From Odontesthes bonariensis (taxonomy: Eukaryota > Chordata > Actinopteri > Atheriniformes > Atherinopsidae), in assembly GCF_027942865.1 (NCBI RefSeq), contig NC_134524.1, positions 3,606,536 to 3,670,535 on the forward strand: 64,000 nt of DNA, read 5' to 3'. Below, piece after piece: positions 49,937 to 61,213 of this stretch. The notes under the pieces are model-generated. The model was not told the DNA's origin, ran no database searches, and was given only the letters and a program-made list of their open reading frames with translations. Positions within the stretch are counted from its first letter, which is position 1, and each line of letters opens with the position of its first letter. The translations under genes were made by a program, and so were the position numbers.

Positions 49937-51660
49937 TTAAAGGGACAGTTCGCCTCTTTTGACATGAAGCTGTGTAACATCCCATATCAGCAACATCATT
50001 TCTGAACATCTTCTTACCCCCTGCTGCGTCCTGTGAGCAGAGTTCCAGCCTCGTTTTGGTGCTGATGAAGGTAGTCCGGCTAGTTGGCTGGGGTTTAAAA
50101 AATAAAGCGTCTTGTTTCTCAGAACAATATGCGTTCAACAGAGTAATACATTTGCATCACAAAATGGTTCTCCAGGAAAAAGTCAGACCTCACAATTGCT
50201 TGGCTCTATTTTCTCTCCCTTCGTATCACTGCCTGCTGTGCAGACCGAGCAGCAAACACCGTAACAGGCGCGGCTGTCGGCAGGCGGCAGCAGGCAGTGA
50301 TACGAAGGGAGAGAAAATAGGGCCAAGAGATTGTGAGGTCTGACTTTTTCCTGTTACTTCTTTGGGCTGAGACTCTACGACCCCTGGGAGCAAAGGCTCT
50401 GCCACCAGGTGGTTGTTGGTGAGCTTCCACCTTTGCCTTGATCCAGGTGGGTGCCCCCGTTGTCCTTCTCCATCACTTAACTGTGTGGTGCCGCTCCATA
50501 AAGGGTCTTTATAGATAAAGGTCTTTATCACTCTTAGGCTACGGCTACACGAAAACGAAACAAAGGTTTTTTTGAAAACGGGTACGAAAATTATTGCGAC
50601 CACACAGGAAAGCTTCTGTAAAGAATCAGGTCCAGATGGAAACGCTGAAAACGCTGAAAACGATGCAGTACACACGCCACACCTATATGTGCGCTGTAAG
50701 CCCCCCCCCCACCGGTTACACCAGAACAATAGAAGAAGCCATGCGCATGCGTGTACGCGCCTACTTCTACCAGCGCGAAGCTCACGTTGTTCCTTCAACA
50801 ACGCCGCTGTAGTTAGCAGTGTCTGCAGCAGTGCTACTTTCAATGTTGTGGGGTCCATGATGATCGCTGTCTGTCCTTGTTGTGTTGTCTTCTTCTTCCG
50901 GATTTTGAATGGAAGCCGCTTTTTGTTCTGGTCACCGACGCATGTGTATACGTCAGTGGCGTTGGTCATGTGGCTGTGACGCAGATGTAAACAAATCCGT
51001 TCTGGCTGTAACAATGGAAACGAAACGACGCCGTTCTCAGATCTTCCCACTCTGGAACCCGTTCTCCAAAACTATCGTTTTGGGGTAGTGGGAACGCCGG
51101 CTCCATGTGGCCGCGACAGCCAAACGATAAGAAAAAGTATCGGTTACAGTGAAAAACGTTTCCGTGTAGCCATAGCCTCAGTCTGATCCCTCCCCTGAGA
51201 CTAGTTTGCCTTGGGAGACCCTACCAGGGGGCAGATGCCCCAACAGCACAGCTCTCAGGATCATGATATCTGTTTACACAACTAGCTTTAGCATGCTATG
51301 CTAATGCAGTGATACTTGAAGAGACAACACTGTGATTGTTTGTTTTCGTACTCACGGTCCTTTATCTTATATAATATTTGTAAATCAATTAAATCATTTA
51401 TCATACATTTTTCACTTTTCCTGGAGATCGATTTTGTGATGCAAATGTATTACTCTTTTGAACGCATATTGTTTTGAGAAGCAAAACGCTTTATTTTTTA
51501 AACCCCAGCCAACTAGCCGGACTACCTTCATCAACACCAAAACGAGGCTGGAACTCTGCTCACAGGACGCAGCAGGGGGTAAGAAGATGTTCAGAAATGA
51601 TGTTGCTGATATGGGATGTTACACAGCTTCATGTCAGGAGAGGCGAACTGTCCCTTTAAA
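49937..51660. mobile_element. Long fold-back element, copy P2, split by a 1.06-kb insertion
   Basis: The left arm 49937-50245 starts TTAAAGGGACAGTTCGCCTC; its inverse is 50285-50353 plus 51417-51660, ending GCGAACTGTCCCTTTAAA. Arms are about 300 bp and near-perfect. The insertion 50354-51416 contains the TIR element 50536-51178 and unassigned flanks. Confidence 0.85.
50536..51178. mobile_element. TIR element with AGGCTACGGCTACACG ends
   Basis: AGGCTACGGCTACACGAAAACG is matched by the inverted CGTTTCCGTGTAGCCATAGCCT. Subterminal AAACG repeats. No transposase. Same architecture class as 29059-30000 and 44231-44762. Confidence 0.8.
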
Positions 51661-52093
51661 CTGCCCCAGAGTACCTGGGGGCGACACACTGTTTGCTTGA
51701 CATCTTTAATGGCTTTTGATGGCCTCTTTAATGTGACAACAGTTTGATGTGCATGGCTGTGCATTTGCAGGGCTCACATTGAGATCTGTTTTAATGTTCT
51801 TTAATGTTCTTAACAAAAAACACAAAATGTTGTTAAAAAACAAGCAGCTGAAAGAATTCAGCTGTTGGTTCAGTCCGCTGCCCGACCATTACGGGGTTTT
51901 AACTTCCCAGGGTTTCCAAATCTCCATTCACAAAGCCACCAACAGTGGTTCGTTTGTGGGGTACGGCTGCGTCTGGCAGGGTTCAGATCTGAGGTTTAGT
52001 GCCTGCTAACGTCTGCCACAGTAAACATTTCCCTCAGACTGACACACTTCGACCAAACAAACATGTATTCAAACAGAACCGAACAGCGACGCT
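51661..52093 (-). other. Probable wdr55 3' UTR and downstream sequence
   Basis: No repeat recognised. ATTAAA motifs on the minus strand lie near 51788-51802 and could serve polyadenylation; the site is not certain. Confidence 0.4.
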
Positions 52094-52421
52094 TCAATCA
52101 CTGCCGCTGTCACTATCCTCCTCTTCCTCAGGTTCTTCTTCCTCCTTCTTCTCGGCTTCCTCCACGAGTCCAGAGAAGAAGTCGTTCTCCCCGAGGGCCT
52201 TCTTGGTCAGGGACTTCATCCGGCCGCCCTTCTTCTTCCTCTTCCGGTACTCGCTGACGGTCGTTTTGGGCAAACTGGAAATGTCCCAGAACTTGACGAG
52301 CTGGTCGTGGGCGCAGCTGACCACGAAGCGGGAGTCCCAGGACTTGGAAATCTCTTCGATGGGTTCGCCGACGTGCTGCCCGACGCAGCCGATGACCCGG
52401 TTGGGGAGGAGGTTGATGGCT
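52094..52421 (-). CDS. wdr55: wdr55 exon 4 (stop codon)
   Basis: Encodes [46 protein letters not shown], the basic cluster and the acidic tail; TGA at 52096-52094. The acceptor CCGTCAG is only 20 bp from a hAT target duplication. Confidence 0.97.
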
Positions 52422-54288
52422 CTGACGGAGGGCAGACGGACCGTGTTAGCAGAGATGGGACCAAGTCAGTAATTTTTTCTTGGGCAAGTCAAGTCAAGGT
52501 CAAAGTCAAAGTCAAAGTCAAAGTCAAGTGAAGGTCAAGTCAAGGTCAAGTCAAGGTCAAGTCAAGGTCAAGTCAAGGTCAAAGTCAAGTCACCTTATTA
52601 TTGCAGTTTTACCTGCACAAAAACACAAAGATATAAGTAACTGTCAGTAAACATCATTGGCCAATGTGTCCAACCTGTCCACCCCGTATCATATCAAGCT
52701 AACGTTAGCTAACTACCGACTAGGCTAACAGGATAACATTAGCTAATTTGACGAGCACTTACTGGTCAGAATGGATCTTTAAATGACGAACAAAGTTGGA
52801 AGTTGTCGTCTGGCTGTCCCAGATGTTAATGCCGCATGTCTTGCACTGAGCTGTTCGTCTTTAGCCGTCAAAATGGTAATTACGAAAGCCGAAGACAATG
52901 GCTGTGTTCGAAACCGCCTACTTCTCCTACTTCTCCTACTACTCATACTAACTTTAACTTTTTTCCCGGATGCATACTAGATTCTCTGAAATGTTGGGTA
53001 TGCATCATGAGGTTACTACTCATACTCAAACTACCCAAGATGCAATGTAACGTGACGTCGCTGATCGTCATTTCCTGTCAAAGCGGCAGTTTCAAGCTAG
53101 CTACAACGAGGGTAGGTTCACTTCCTGTTTTCAAAACAAAAGCACCAATTGTATGGTAATGGCTTTCCCTATGATAAAAGGCAACGGGTATTTTATTTTG
53201 TGAAAATAACAGGAAGTGCGTTGCTCACTGCGGCTAGCTTTAGTAGCGCCGAATTCGTGGGAACAAAATTGTAAACAGCCGGTATTTTGTCAGGTTTTCA
53301 ACACGTTGGGGATCTAAACGACTACTTTCTCACCTGAAAATGTTTCAAATGTTGCTAAAGTTTACAGAGTTTAGAGCTTAAGCGAAATCAGCTTCAGGCC
53401 GGCTGATTTCGGCTCGGGCAGGAGCGAAATGCATTGTGGGTAAACGCTCTACATACTGTCTGATCGATGAGTATGCAGTACGCAGTATGTAGTATGTAGT
53501 ATGTAGTATGCAGTATGTAGTATGTAGTATGTAGTAAGCAGTATGTAGTATGTAGTATGTAGTATGCAGTATGCAGTATGTAGTATGTAGTATGCAGTAT
53601 GTAGTATGCAGTATGTAGTAAGCAGTATGTAGTATGTAGTATGCAGTATGCAGTATGTAGTATGCAGTATGCAGTATGCAGTATGTAGTATGTAGTATGC
53701 AGTATGCAGTATGTAATATGTAGTATGCAGTATGCAGTATGTAGTATGTAGTATGCAGTATGTAGTATGCAGTATGCAGTATGTAGTATGCAGTATGCAG
53801 TATGTAGTATGCAGTATGCAGTATGTAGTATGTAGTATGCAGTATGTAGTATGTAGTATGTAGTATGCAGTATGTAGTATGTAGTATGCAGTATGCAGTA
53901 AGTAGTATGCAGTATGCAGTATGCAGTATGTAGTATGTAGTATGTAGTATGCAGTATGTAGTATGTAGTATGTAGTATGCAGTATGCAGTATGTAGTATG
54001 CAGTATGTAGTATGCAGTATGTAGTATGCAGTATGTAGTATGTAGTATGCAGTATGTAGTATGTAGTATGCAGTATGTAGTATGTAGTATGCAGTAAGTA
54101 GTATGCAGTATGCAGTATGTAGTATGTAGTATGTAGTATGCAGTAAGTAGTATGCAGTATGCAGTATGTAGTATGTAGTATGCAGTATGTAGTATGTAGT
54201 ATGTAGTATGCAGTATGCAGTAAGTAGTATGCAGTATGCAGTATGTAGTATGTAATATGTAGTATGCAGTATGCAGTATGTAGTATGT

Positions 54289-54322
<34 letters not shown>

Positions 54323-54925
54323 TAGTATGCAGTATGCAGTATGTAGTATGCAGTATGTAGTATGTAGTATGCAGTATGTAGTATGCAGTATGTAGTATGC
54401 AGTATGTAGTATGTAGTATGCAGTATGCAGTAAGTAGTATGCAGTATGCAGTATGCAGTATGTAGTATATAGTATGTAGTATGTAGTATGCAGTATGCAG
54501 TATGCAGTATGTAGTATGTAGTATGCAGTATGTAGTATGTAGTATGCAGTATGCAGTATGCAGTATGTAGTATGTAGTATGCAGTATGTAGTATGCAGTA
54601 TGCAGTATGTAGTATGCAGTATGTAGTATGCAGTATGCAGTATGTAGTATGCAGTATGTAGTATGTAGTATGTAGTATGTAGTATGCAGTATGCAGTATG
54701 TAGTATGTAGTATGTAGTATGCAGTATGCAGTATGTAGTATGTAGTATGCAGTATGCAGTATGCAGTATGTAGTATGTAGTATGTAGTATGCAGTATGCA
54801 GTATGTAGTATGCAGTATGCAGTATGTAGTATGTAGTATGCAGTATGCAGTATGTAGTATGCAGTATGCAGTATGTAGTATGTAGTATGCAGTATGTAGT
54901 ATGCAGTATGCAGTATGTAGTATGT

Positions 54926-54959
<34 letters not shown>

Positions 54960-57900
54960 TAGTATGTAGTATGCAGTATGTAGTATGTAGTATGCAGTAT
55001 GCAGTATGTAGTATGCAGTATGTAGTATGTAGTATGCAGTATGCAGTATGTAGTATGTAGTATGTAGTATGCAGTATGCAGTATGCAGTATGTAGTATGT
55101 AGTATGCAGTATGCAGTATGTAGTATGCAGTATGTAGTATGCAGTATGCAGTATGTAGTATGTAGTATGTAGTATGCAGTATGCAGTATGTAGTATGCAG
55201 TATGTAGTATGTAGTATGTAGTATGTAGTATGTAGTATGCAGTATGTAGTATGTAGTATGTAGTATGCAGTATGCAGTATGTAGTATGCAGTATGCAGTA
55301 TGTAGTATGTAGTATGCAGTATGCAGTATGTAGTATGCAGTATGTAGTATGCAGTATGCAGTATGTAGTATGCAGTATGTAGTATGTAGTATGCAGTATG
55401 CAGTATGTAGTATGCAGTATGTAGTATGCAGTATGTAGTATGTAGTATGTAGTATGCGGTTTCAAACACAACCAACGACTCTCGGTCCCGCTGACATGTT
55501 GATGCATATCTGATATGAGTTTATTCTCTCCTATAAACACTAAGGTATGTAGAGAGGGCATGGCTGACTGACAGGGTAGGGATCCAATCATGACGCCATT
55601 CTCAGCCTGCGCTCCTACCGGGTAATCAATGTTATTTTTTAAATTAATTTATTAATTTTATATTCAAACTGAAAACATGAACTGAATAACTCTCAAGTCC
55701 TTCAAGTCATCGTGTCTCAAGTCAAGTTCGAGTCGAGTCTTTTATTTTTTTTGTCAAGTCAAGTCACAAGTCGTCAAAACAGCGACTCGAGTCGACTCGA
55801 GTCCAAGTCTCTGCGTGTTAGTGACGCCTCCAGACGTCTGAAGACGCTCGCTCACAGAAGCCAACTCACCGGATGTACCCGTCCATGGAGGCCGTGCACA
55901 TGATGCTGTCGGTGATGGGGAGGATTCGGTCCACAGACTCCGCCTTGACGGCGAAGCGGTCGCTGGTGGCTCCGAAGCCATTCCAGTTGAAGATGTAGAC
56001 GGTCCCCTCGCTGGAGCCGCACACCACCTTCTTGCCCCGCTTCATCAGCGCCACGGAGGTCAGATCGCCGCTCTGGTACTCGGACAGCAAGTCGAAGCGC
56101 CGCCTCTTGATGTTGAAGACGCCCATAGTGCCGTCACCGCTGTGGAAACAGGACATTAGAGCTCAGACCACCGAGTTTTGGTGATTACCTTCAGTAGAGC
56201 AAGAGGAGGGACGCAAACTGAACGACTGTGTGTGATCGCTGATAAAACTCCCAAAAGTAGACTTTGGATTTGACCAGAGGTGGGTGGAGCAGCCAAAAAC
56301 TGTACTCAAGTAAAAGTACTGTTACTTCAGAATAATATGACTCAAGTAAAAGTAAAAAGTATTCATCCAAATAATTACTTGAGTAAGAGTAAAAAAGTGC
56401 TCGGTGAAAAAACTACTCAAGTACTGAGTAACTGTTGCGTAACGTCTGATTTATTTGTTAACACAAGCATTCAATCAGACAGACAAAAATACTAAATAAT
56501 CATCTTTAGGCCAATTAGAGTTCATCCAATTGATAAAATAAATTAATTAATTTAAAAAAAAAGCTTAAATTAAAATAATCCAGGTAAATTCAAGAACTTC
56601 AATAAAAAATAAAAGAGACAAAAATACTAAATAATCATCTTTAGGCAAATTAGAGTTCATCCAATTGATAAAATAAATTAAAATGAAATAGCTTAAATTA
56701 AAATAATCCAGATAAATTCAAGAACTTCAATAAAAAAAAAAAGAGACTTAGGAAATGTTTAAAACATATGTAACCCATATGTAACCTAAAAAACAAACAT
56801 TCACCTATCCATGGGGGTAAAAAACGAGTTTAGGAAACTTAGCGCTACATGTTTCCTCAAGTTAGATGTTGAGTTTCTGCTGAAATGTGCGTTTGTTTTG
56901 GTTGCCACAGAAGACACATAATGTAGCTGCTGTTTCTCACTCTTTGTAAGGTAAACATGCTTTCAGTATGAGGCCTCGTCTGCGTCTTCATTTCCCACCG
57001 TTGGTTCTGACATTTTTCATCTGTTTCTTTGTTTGTTTGCTACGACTGCTAATGCTAAAGCTAACCCGTTAAAATACCAAAGAGGTAAGAAGAAAAGTAA
57101 CCAGCTCATTGTAGCCTAATGTAGCGGAGTAAGAGGACAGTTTCTGCTGCACACATCTACTCAAGTAAAAGTAAAAAGTATAGAGATTTAAAACTACTCC
57201 TAGAAGTATAATGTTTTCAAAAACTTACTCAAGTAAATGTAACTCGTTACTACCCACCTCTGGATTTGAGGCTAATTTCGACACGGATATGTTGCCTTTA
57301 AAACCGGTTAAAAGCTTAAAAGTTTGGTTACTTTGGGACAAAATGGACGGCGGCGTCTTGCCCAACATCACAAAGAGGCTGGGAGTCGAACCGCCAACCT
57401 TCTGATTGTCTCTGACCACTTTACTCTTTTTATTATCACCTGGCTGTCAGGAGGATCTTCTTGGCCTCGTCCACGGCGATGTCACTGATGTAATCCTCGT
57501 GGTGCTTCAGGTCCATGAAGGCCGTTCCCTTCCTCATGTCCCAAAGCTGCAGAGAGAAACAAACGCCGAGAAGCTAACTGAGTCAGTCATGTTGTCATCA
57601 TCACATCGTTTTAACTAAATGCATGTGCTCAGATCCTCAAGCTTTGGTTTGGAGCATTAAAAGACCAAATCAGACCATCAACGCTCTTTAGAAACGGTCT
57701 CAAACCGTAAATATGTCAAAAGTTTGATGTGTTTCAATCATCAAAGACCAGATTAAACCGCAACAAGAAGTTTTTAGGAAACTAAAGAACGATCGTAGTT
57801 GATCTAAAAACAAGAGAGATCATTTAAAGATCAGAAGACCTGCCTAGATTCAAACCCAAACCACTCAGAATCATTAAAGGGATAGTTCGCCTCTTTTGAC

Positions 57901-59972
57901 ATCCCATATCAGCAGCATCATTTATGAACATCTTCTTACCCCCTGCTGCGTCCTGTGAGCAGAGTTCCAGCCTCGTTTTGGTGTTGATGAAGGTAGTCCG
58001 GCTGGTTGGCTGGGGTTTAAAAAATAAAGCGTTTTGCTTCTCAGAACAATATGCTTTTAAAAGAGTAATACATTTGCATCACAAAATGGTTCTCCAGGAC
58101 AAGTCAGACCTTTTGTTTCCTTTGTTTCCTTCACTTTTCCTTTATTTCCCTTTCCTTTCTTTTTGTTTCCTTTCCTTTCTTTGTCTTTTCTTTTCTTTTC
58201 TTTTCTTTTCTTTTCTTTTCTTTTCTTTTCTTTTCTTTTCTTTTCTTTTCTTTTCCTTTCCTTTCCTTTATGTGCCGTGCAGACCGAAGTGCAGACCGAG
58301 CAGCAAACACCGTAACAGGCGCGGCTGTCGGCAGCAGGCAGTGATATGAAGGGAGAGAAAATAGGGCCAAGAGATTGTGAGGTCTGACTTTTTCCTGGAG
58401 AACCATTTTGTGATGCAAATGTATTACTCTGTTGAACGCATACTGTTTTGAGAAGCAAAACGCTTTATTTTTTAAACCCCAGCCAACTAGCCGGACTACC
58501 TTCATCAACACCAAAACGAGACTGGTGTTATACTGAGAAGTGCATCCCCATTCGCGGGAGCGCGTAAGCCATTTCAGGTGTGGATTATTATATTTATCCA
58601 ATAAAGTTACAGCGATAATATTGAGCTGACAATGGTATTTCATTCGTTCATCTTTTGTCTCATTTCTTCATGTAGATGAATAATTCAATAATACTTATGA
58701 TAATCCGACAATTGTACAGTTTAGAGCATCTCTTTTACCTATTATTATATTTTTGTTCAAATATTCCAAATTAACGGTCGCGACAAACACTTATGTAGTG
58801 AGCCCGAAAGACTGTTGGATACATTTTCTATGAATATCAATCTTTTCTCAGTATAGCCCAAATGAAATAATCTAAAAAATGAACCTAAAACCATGAAATG
58901 TGATTATTTTAATTTTCGAGACAATTTTGGACCTGTTGAAATTCGCATCTGTTAATTCAATCAGATAAACAAATGTACGATGTAGTTATATCATTCCATT
59001 CTAGATTCTCCTTAAAGCGAACTATCCCTTTAAGGAACCACATCAAACACTCAAAATGTAGCCGGGTGTTTATCACCGTGATGAAGTTGGTTTGATATTG
59101 GATATTCGACAGATATTCACAATAAGGAAATAAGGTGTCTTTTTTTTCCAATACCTCCCAAGCCTTGTGACCTAGTGACTCCAAGCCAATGCAGATTGGC
59201 TTTAAAAAAAGGTGTGTGTGGTTGGTGCTACATAGGAGAACTATTCTGCATTGGTTTGGAGTCACTAGGTCACATGGCTTGGGAGGTATTGGAAGAAAAA
59301 GACACCGTATTTCCTTATTGTGAATATCTGTCGAATATCCAATATCAAACCAACTTCTCCACGGTGTGTTTATCGGGGTAACACCGGCCACAGAGAGGCT
59401 CATCTGAGGCTTCCTACCTTCAGGGTGCCTCCATCGTCCCCGGTCGCCACGATGTTCTCGTCCACCAGCAGCAGGCTGTTGATGGGGGCTCCGTGCGCCC
59501 CCCGGATCCGTGTGACCAGCTTCCCCCGCTCCACGTCCAGCAGGTGCACCGCCTTGTCCCGGGACACGCTGAAGAGCTTCAGCCCGTCCGCAGAGAAGCG
59601 CACCTGCCGGCAGGACTTCATGTGGTGCCCGGACGACCACAGCTCCCGGTTCTCGCCCTCCGTGCACGAGTAGGAGAAGGCGTACACGTCCCCGTCCACG
59701 TCTCCGCACACCAGCATGTCCCTGCTCGGGTGCAGAGCCACCGTGTTGGCGATCGCCTCCAGCCGGATGTCCTCCGGAGTTTCTCGGATCTTCGGCCCCG
59801 GCGGCTCGCCTTCCTCGTCCCCTTCCTCCTCATCCGGGTCCGGGTCCGGGTCTGGACCCGCCGGCTCGGACGTCTCAGGGTCTTTGGTTGTTTCTGGAGC
59901 TTCACTTTGGTCCTTTAATGGAGGTTCTGTCTCTTTGGACATGAGTTCAACGTGTTCTACGGAGGCTGCCAT
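52094..59972 (-). CDS. wdr55: wdr55, WD repeat-containing protein 55
   Basis: Nucleolar beta-propeller protein needed for rRNA processing; its loss in medaka (hokecha) impairs thymus development (established knowledge). Four exons join in phase to 1260 nt, 419 residues, where human WDR55 has 383; the extra length is an acidic N-terminus. Family signatures: [67 protein letters not shown] and HDQLVKFWD. The C-terminus carries a basic [12 protein letters not shown] cluster and an acidic tail ending [16 protein letters not shown]. All WD blades appear present. The gene is head-to-head with ccdc171, about 290 bp between ATGs. Introns 2 and 3 are inflated by hAT insertions. Confidence 0.97.
52900..55473. 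mobile_element. GGCTGTGTTCG-type TIR element, expanded copy D
   Basis: Both ends are present (GGCTGTGTTCGAAACCGC and GCGGTTTCAAACACAACC), with AAT and AAC as possible 3-bp flanks. The interior is near-identical to 831-1447. The subterminal heptamer array spans 53469-55458, about 284 units. It is nested inside the hAT at 52450-55813. Confidence 0.9.
53469..55458. repeat. (AGTATGY)n heptamer array D
   Basis: About 2 kb of AGTATGT and AGTATGC, with repeated AGTAAGT/AGTAAGC and rare ATGTAAT or TATAG variants. It gives spurious ORFs of about 700 codons. Confidence 0.97.
55870..56139 (-). CDS. wdr55: wdr55 exon 3
   Basis: Encodes [20 protein letters not shown] through [20 protein letters not shown] to MDGYIR. 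Two to three blades. Acceptor CCACAG, donor CG|GTGAGT. Confidence 0.97.
56275..57262. mobile_element. hAT-type element in wdr55 intron 2
   Basis: Ends CAGAGGTGGGT and ACCCACCTCTG. Flanks GATTTGAC (56267-56274) and GATTTGAG (57263-57270) match at 7 of 8. Subterminal CTCAAGTAAAAGTA repeats. Internally deleted; it shares the 56800-57070 part with the element at 16322-20020 in reverse. An internal direct repeat (AATACTAAATAATCATCTTT) occurs at about 56487 and 56622. Confidence 0.92.
57440..57546 (-). CDS. wdr55: wdr55 exon 2
   Basis: Encodes [20 protein letters not shown] then [18 protein letters not shown] is the blade-closing WD dipeptide motif. Acceptor CTGCAG, donor AG|GTGATA. Confidence 0.95.
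57876..59033. mobile_element. Long fold-back element, copy P3, interrupted
   Basis: The left arm TTAAAGGGATAGTTCGCCTC starts at 57876. The stem centre is replaced by a pyrimidine tract (TTTTC)n at 58110-58270, and the right arm runs 58275-58525. A break of about 490 bp with unassigned AT-rich sequence precedes the terminal GCGAACTATCCCTTTAAGG at 59015-59033. It lies in wdr55 intron 1. Confidence 0.78.
58180..58270. repeat. (TTTTC)n microsatellite
   Basis: About 15 pentamers of TTTTC inside fold-back copy P3. Confidence 0.95.
59060..59376. mobile_element. Fold-back MITE in wdr55 intron 1
   Basis: Arms of about 125 bp: 59075-59195 (TTGATATTGGATATTCGACA to CCAATGCAG) and its inverse 59249-59370, around a 50-bp loop. 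It would form a long hairpin in the pre-mRNA immediately upstream of exon 1's donor. Confidence 0.85.
59418..59972 (-). CDS. wdr55: wdr55 exon 1
   Basis: ATG at 59972 (context AACATGG): [20 protein letters not shown], an acidic Asp/Pro/Glu-rich segment, then the first three WD blades ([54 protein letters not shown]). 185 codons. Donor AAG|GTAGGA, phase 0. Confidence 0.97.
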
Positions 59973-60258
59973 GTTGTTTTGGTTAATTTCTTCTTCTACA
60001 CATTATTTCGGCAGAAACACCGGTTACAGCACAGAATACTGCCTCCTGTTGGATAAAGATGGTCAACATTAAAAAAAAATCACATTAAAAAACTAAAAGT
60101 CTAAGTGTTTTCAATTTAAATAGATTAATTTTACGTTTTAACTCAAATGTAACATGCAAAAACAGCACAATTCAATTCTATCTTCCCAGATGACGTAACA
60201 ATCTGGGAAGCTTCAGCCAATTAGGAGCTGAGGCGGAAATGACGTATTGATGTCAAAG
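59973..60258. promoter_or_regulatory. Bidirectional promoter of wdr55 and ccdc171
   Basis: The 286 bp between the wdr55 ATG and the first ccdc171-side ATG. It contains ATGACGTAAC and AATGACGTATT (CRE-like half sites, about 60190 and 60238) and an AAGATGGCG YY1-type motif at 60256-60264. No TATA box. Head-to-head arrangement implies shared regulation (inference). Confidence 0.6.
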
Positions 60259-60297
60259 ATGGCGTTTGATTCAAACGGTTTCAGGACAAGTGTTTCA
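60259..60297 (+). other. ccdc171: Probable ccdc171 first exon or leader (end)
   Basis: ATG in a YY1-like context opens MAFDSNGFRTSVS up to a strong donor TCA|GTAAGTG at 60298. Splicing to 61073 would give only two more codons and a stop, so this is best read as a leader with a short uORF, unless an unseen exon intervenes. Confidence 0.45.
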
Positions 60298-60304
60298 GTA
60301 AGTG

Positions 60305-61072
60305 ATTCTGACAGCCTACAAACAGCTTTTTATAAGTTATATGTTTTATTCTTCATATGCGGTAAGCCGTTTCGTAATAGTTAAAGTTAGTTTGAAGACT
60401 TGAAACTTGATTAGCAACTACGAAAAGTCTCTTTGTTCTGGGTTTAGTTGGTGTACGGTAACACGATTCCATTCACAAAATGTTAGAATTTGGGATTATG
60501 TCGTATTTTATTAAATCGTAGGCAAATTAATGTAAAGTCTTGAGTCAATTAAGTGTTAATAATATTTTCTTTATTAATTCGGCGTTCAGATGATCCACCA
60601 AACGCAACTTTAAAGTCTGTAAAATCACAGCTAAACAAACCGTTCAGCGCTGCGGACAGCGGATTGGGAAGTACACAAGTGCACGGCGTGTTGACAAAAG
60701 TGTTTTTGTGTTCGCGTGAGTAATGCCGAATTAAACTGTGGAGAATAACTGATTTATTTCTCGTCAATGTTTTGTTGTGAATGGTATATAACTCGACTTA
60801 TGTCATGTTAAGTCTTTACTGGGAAGATATGTGAATGGAGACCGCTGTCGCGTCGTGTGCGGGGTTCAGTGCGTCTGCTGGCAAGGCAACATGAGCATCA
60901 GGGCAACCGGCCCCAAGGGTCCTCCAGAGTCCTCGGAAGCACAAATAACTGACTATTTACCTACTAGGAACCTCTTTTAATGCTTAAATGAAATGAGAAA
61001 ATAGATAAGTACCACACTTCAAGTCAAGTATGTGTAATATCCAGAGATATAACAGTTGAATTTAATCTTCAG
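60305..61072. other. ccdc171 first intron, nothing certain
   Basis: Holds no recognised exon or repeat. A GC-richer patch at 60835-60930 has a short open frame but no similarity. Confidence 0.4.
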
Positions 61073-61213
61073 GGTCATTAAACGCGGTTCAGAGGGAGAT
61101 ATGCAGCCAGGACCGAGCAGGCAGCCTGGCCGGGGCAGGAGGGGGGAGAAGCGGAGGACTGAACCACCAGCCGCGGTCAGCGGTGCCCGGAGCCCCGAGG
61201 AGGCGATCACAAG
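61073..61213 (+). CDS. ccdc171: ccdc171 exon with putative start codon
   Basis: Acceptor TCTTCAG at 61072, ATG at 61101: MQPGPSRQPGRGRRGEKRRT then EPPAAVSGARSPEEAIT. Donor AAG|GTGGGA, phase 2. Basic, low complexity, not conserved in human. Confidence 0.65.

Larger units (their letters stand above)
52450..55813. mobile_element. hAT-type element in wdr55 intron 3, 3.36 kb, with nested copy D
   Basis: Perfect 8-bp duplication CGTGTTAG at 52442-52449 and 55814-55821. Ends CAGAGATGGGACCAAGTC and GACTCGAGTCCAAGTCTCTG are inverted. Subterminal CAAGTCAAGGT/CAAAGT repeats at 52490-52595 and 55690-55800. No transposase seen. It surrounds the GGCTGTGTTCG element copy D. Without it, intron 3 would be only about 80 bp. 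Confidence 0.93.

Noticed and set aside
53378..55591. Open frames of about 700 codons ([13 protein letters not shown] type) in the heptamer arrays, also at 17435-18293 and 21524-23511
   Set aside because: They arise because AGTATGY repeated three times is 21 nt with no stop in any frame. No start context, splice signal or non-repeat domain.
60259..60297. MAFDSNGFRTSVS as the true ccdc171 N-terminus
   Set aside because: Direct splicing to the next acceptor gives a stop after two codons. Retained only as a leader/uORF.
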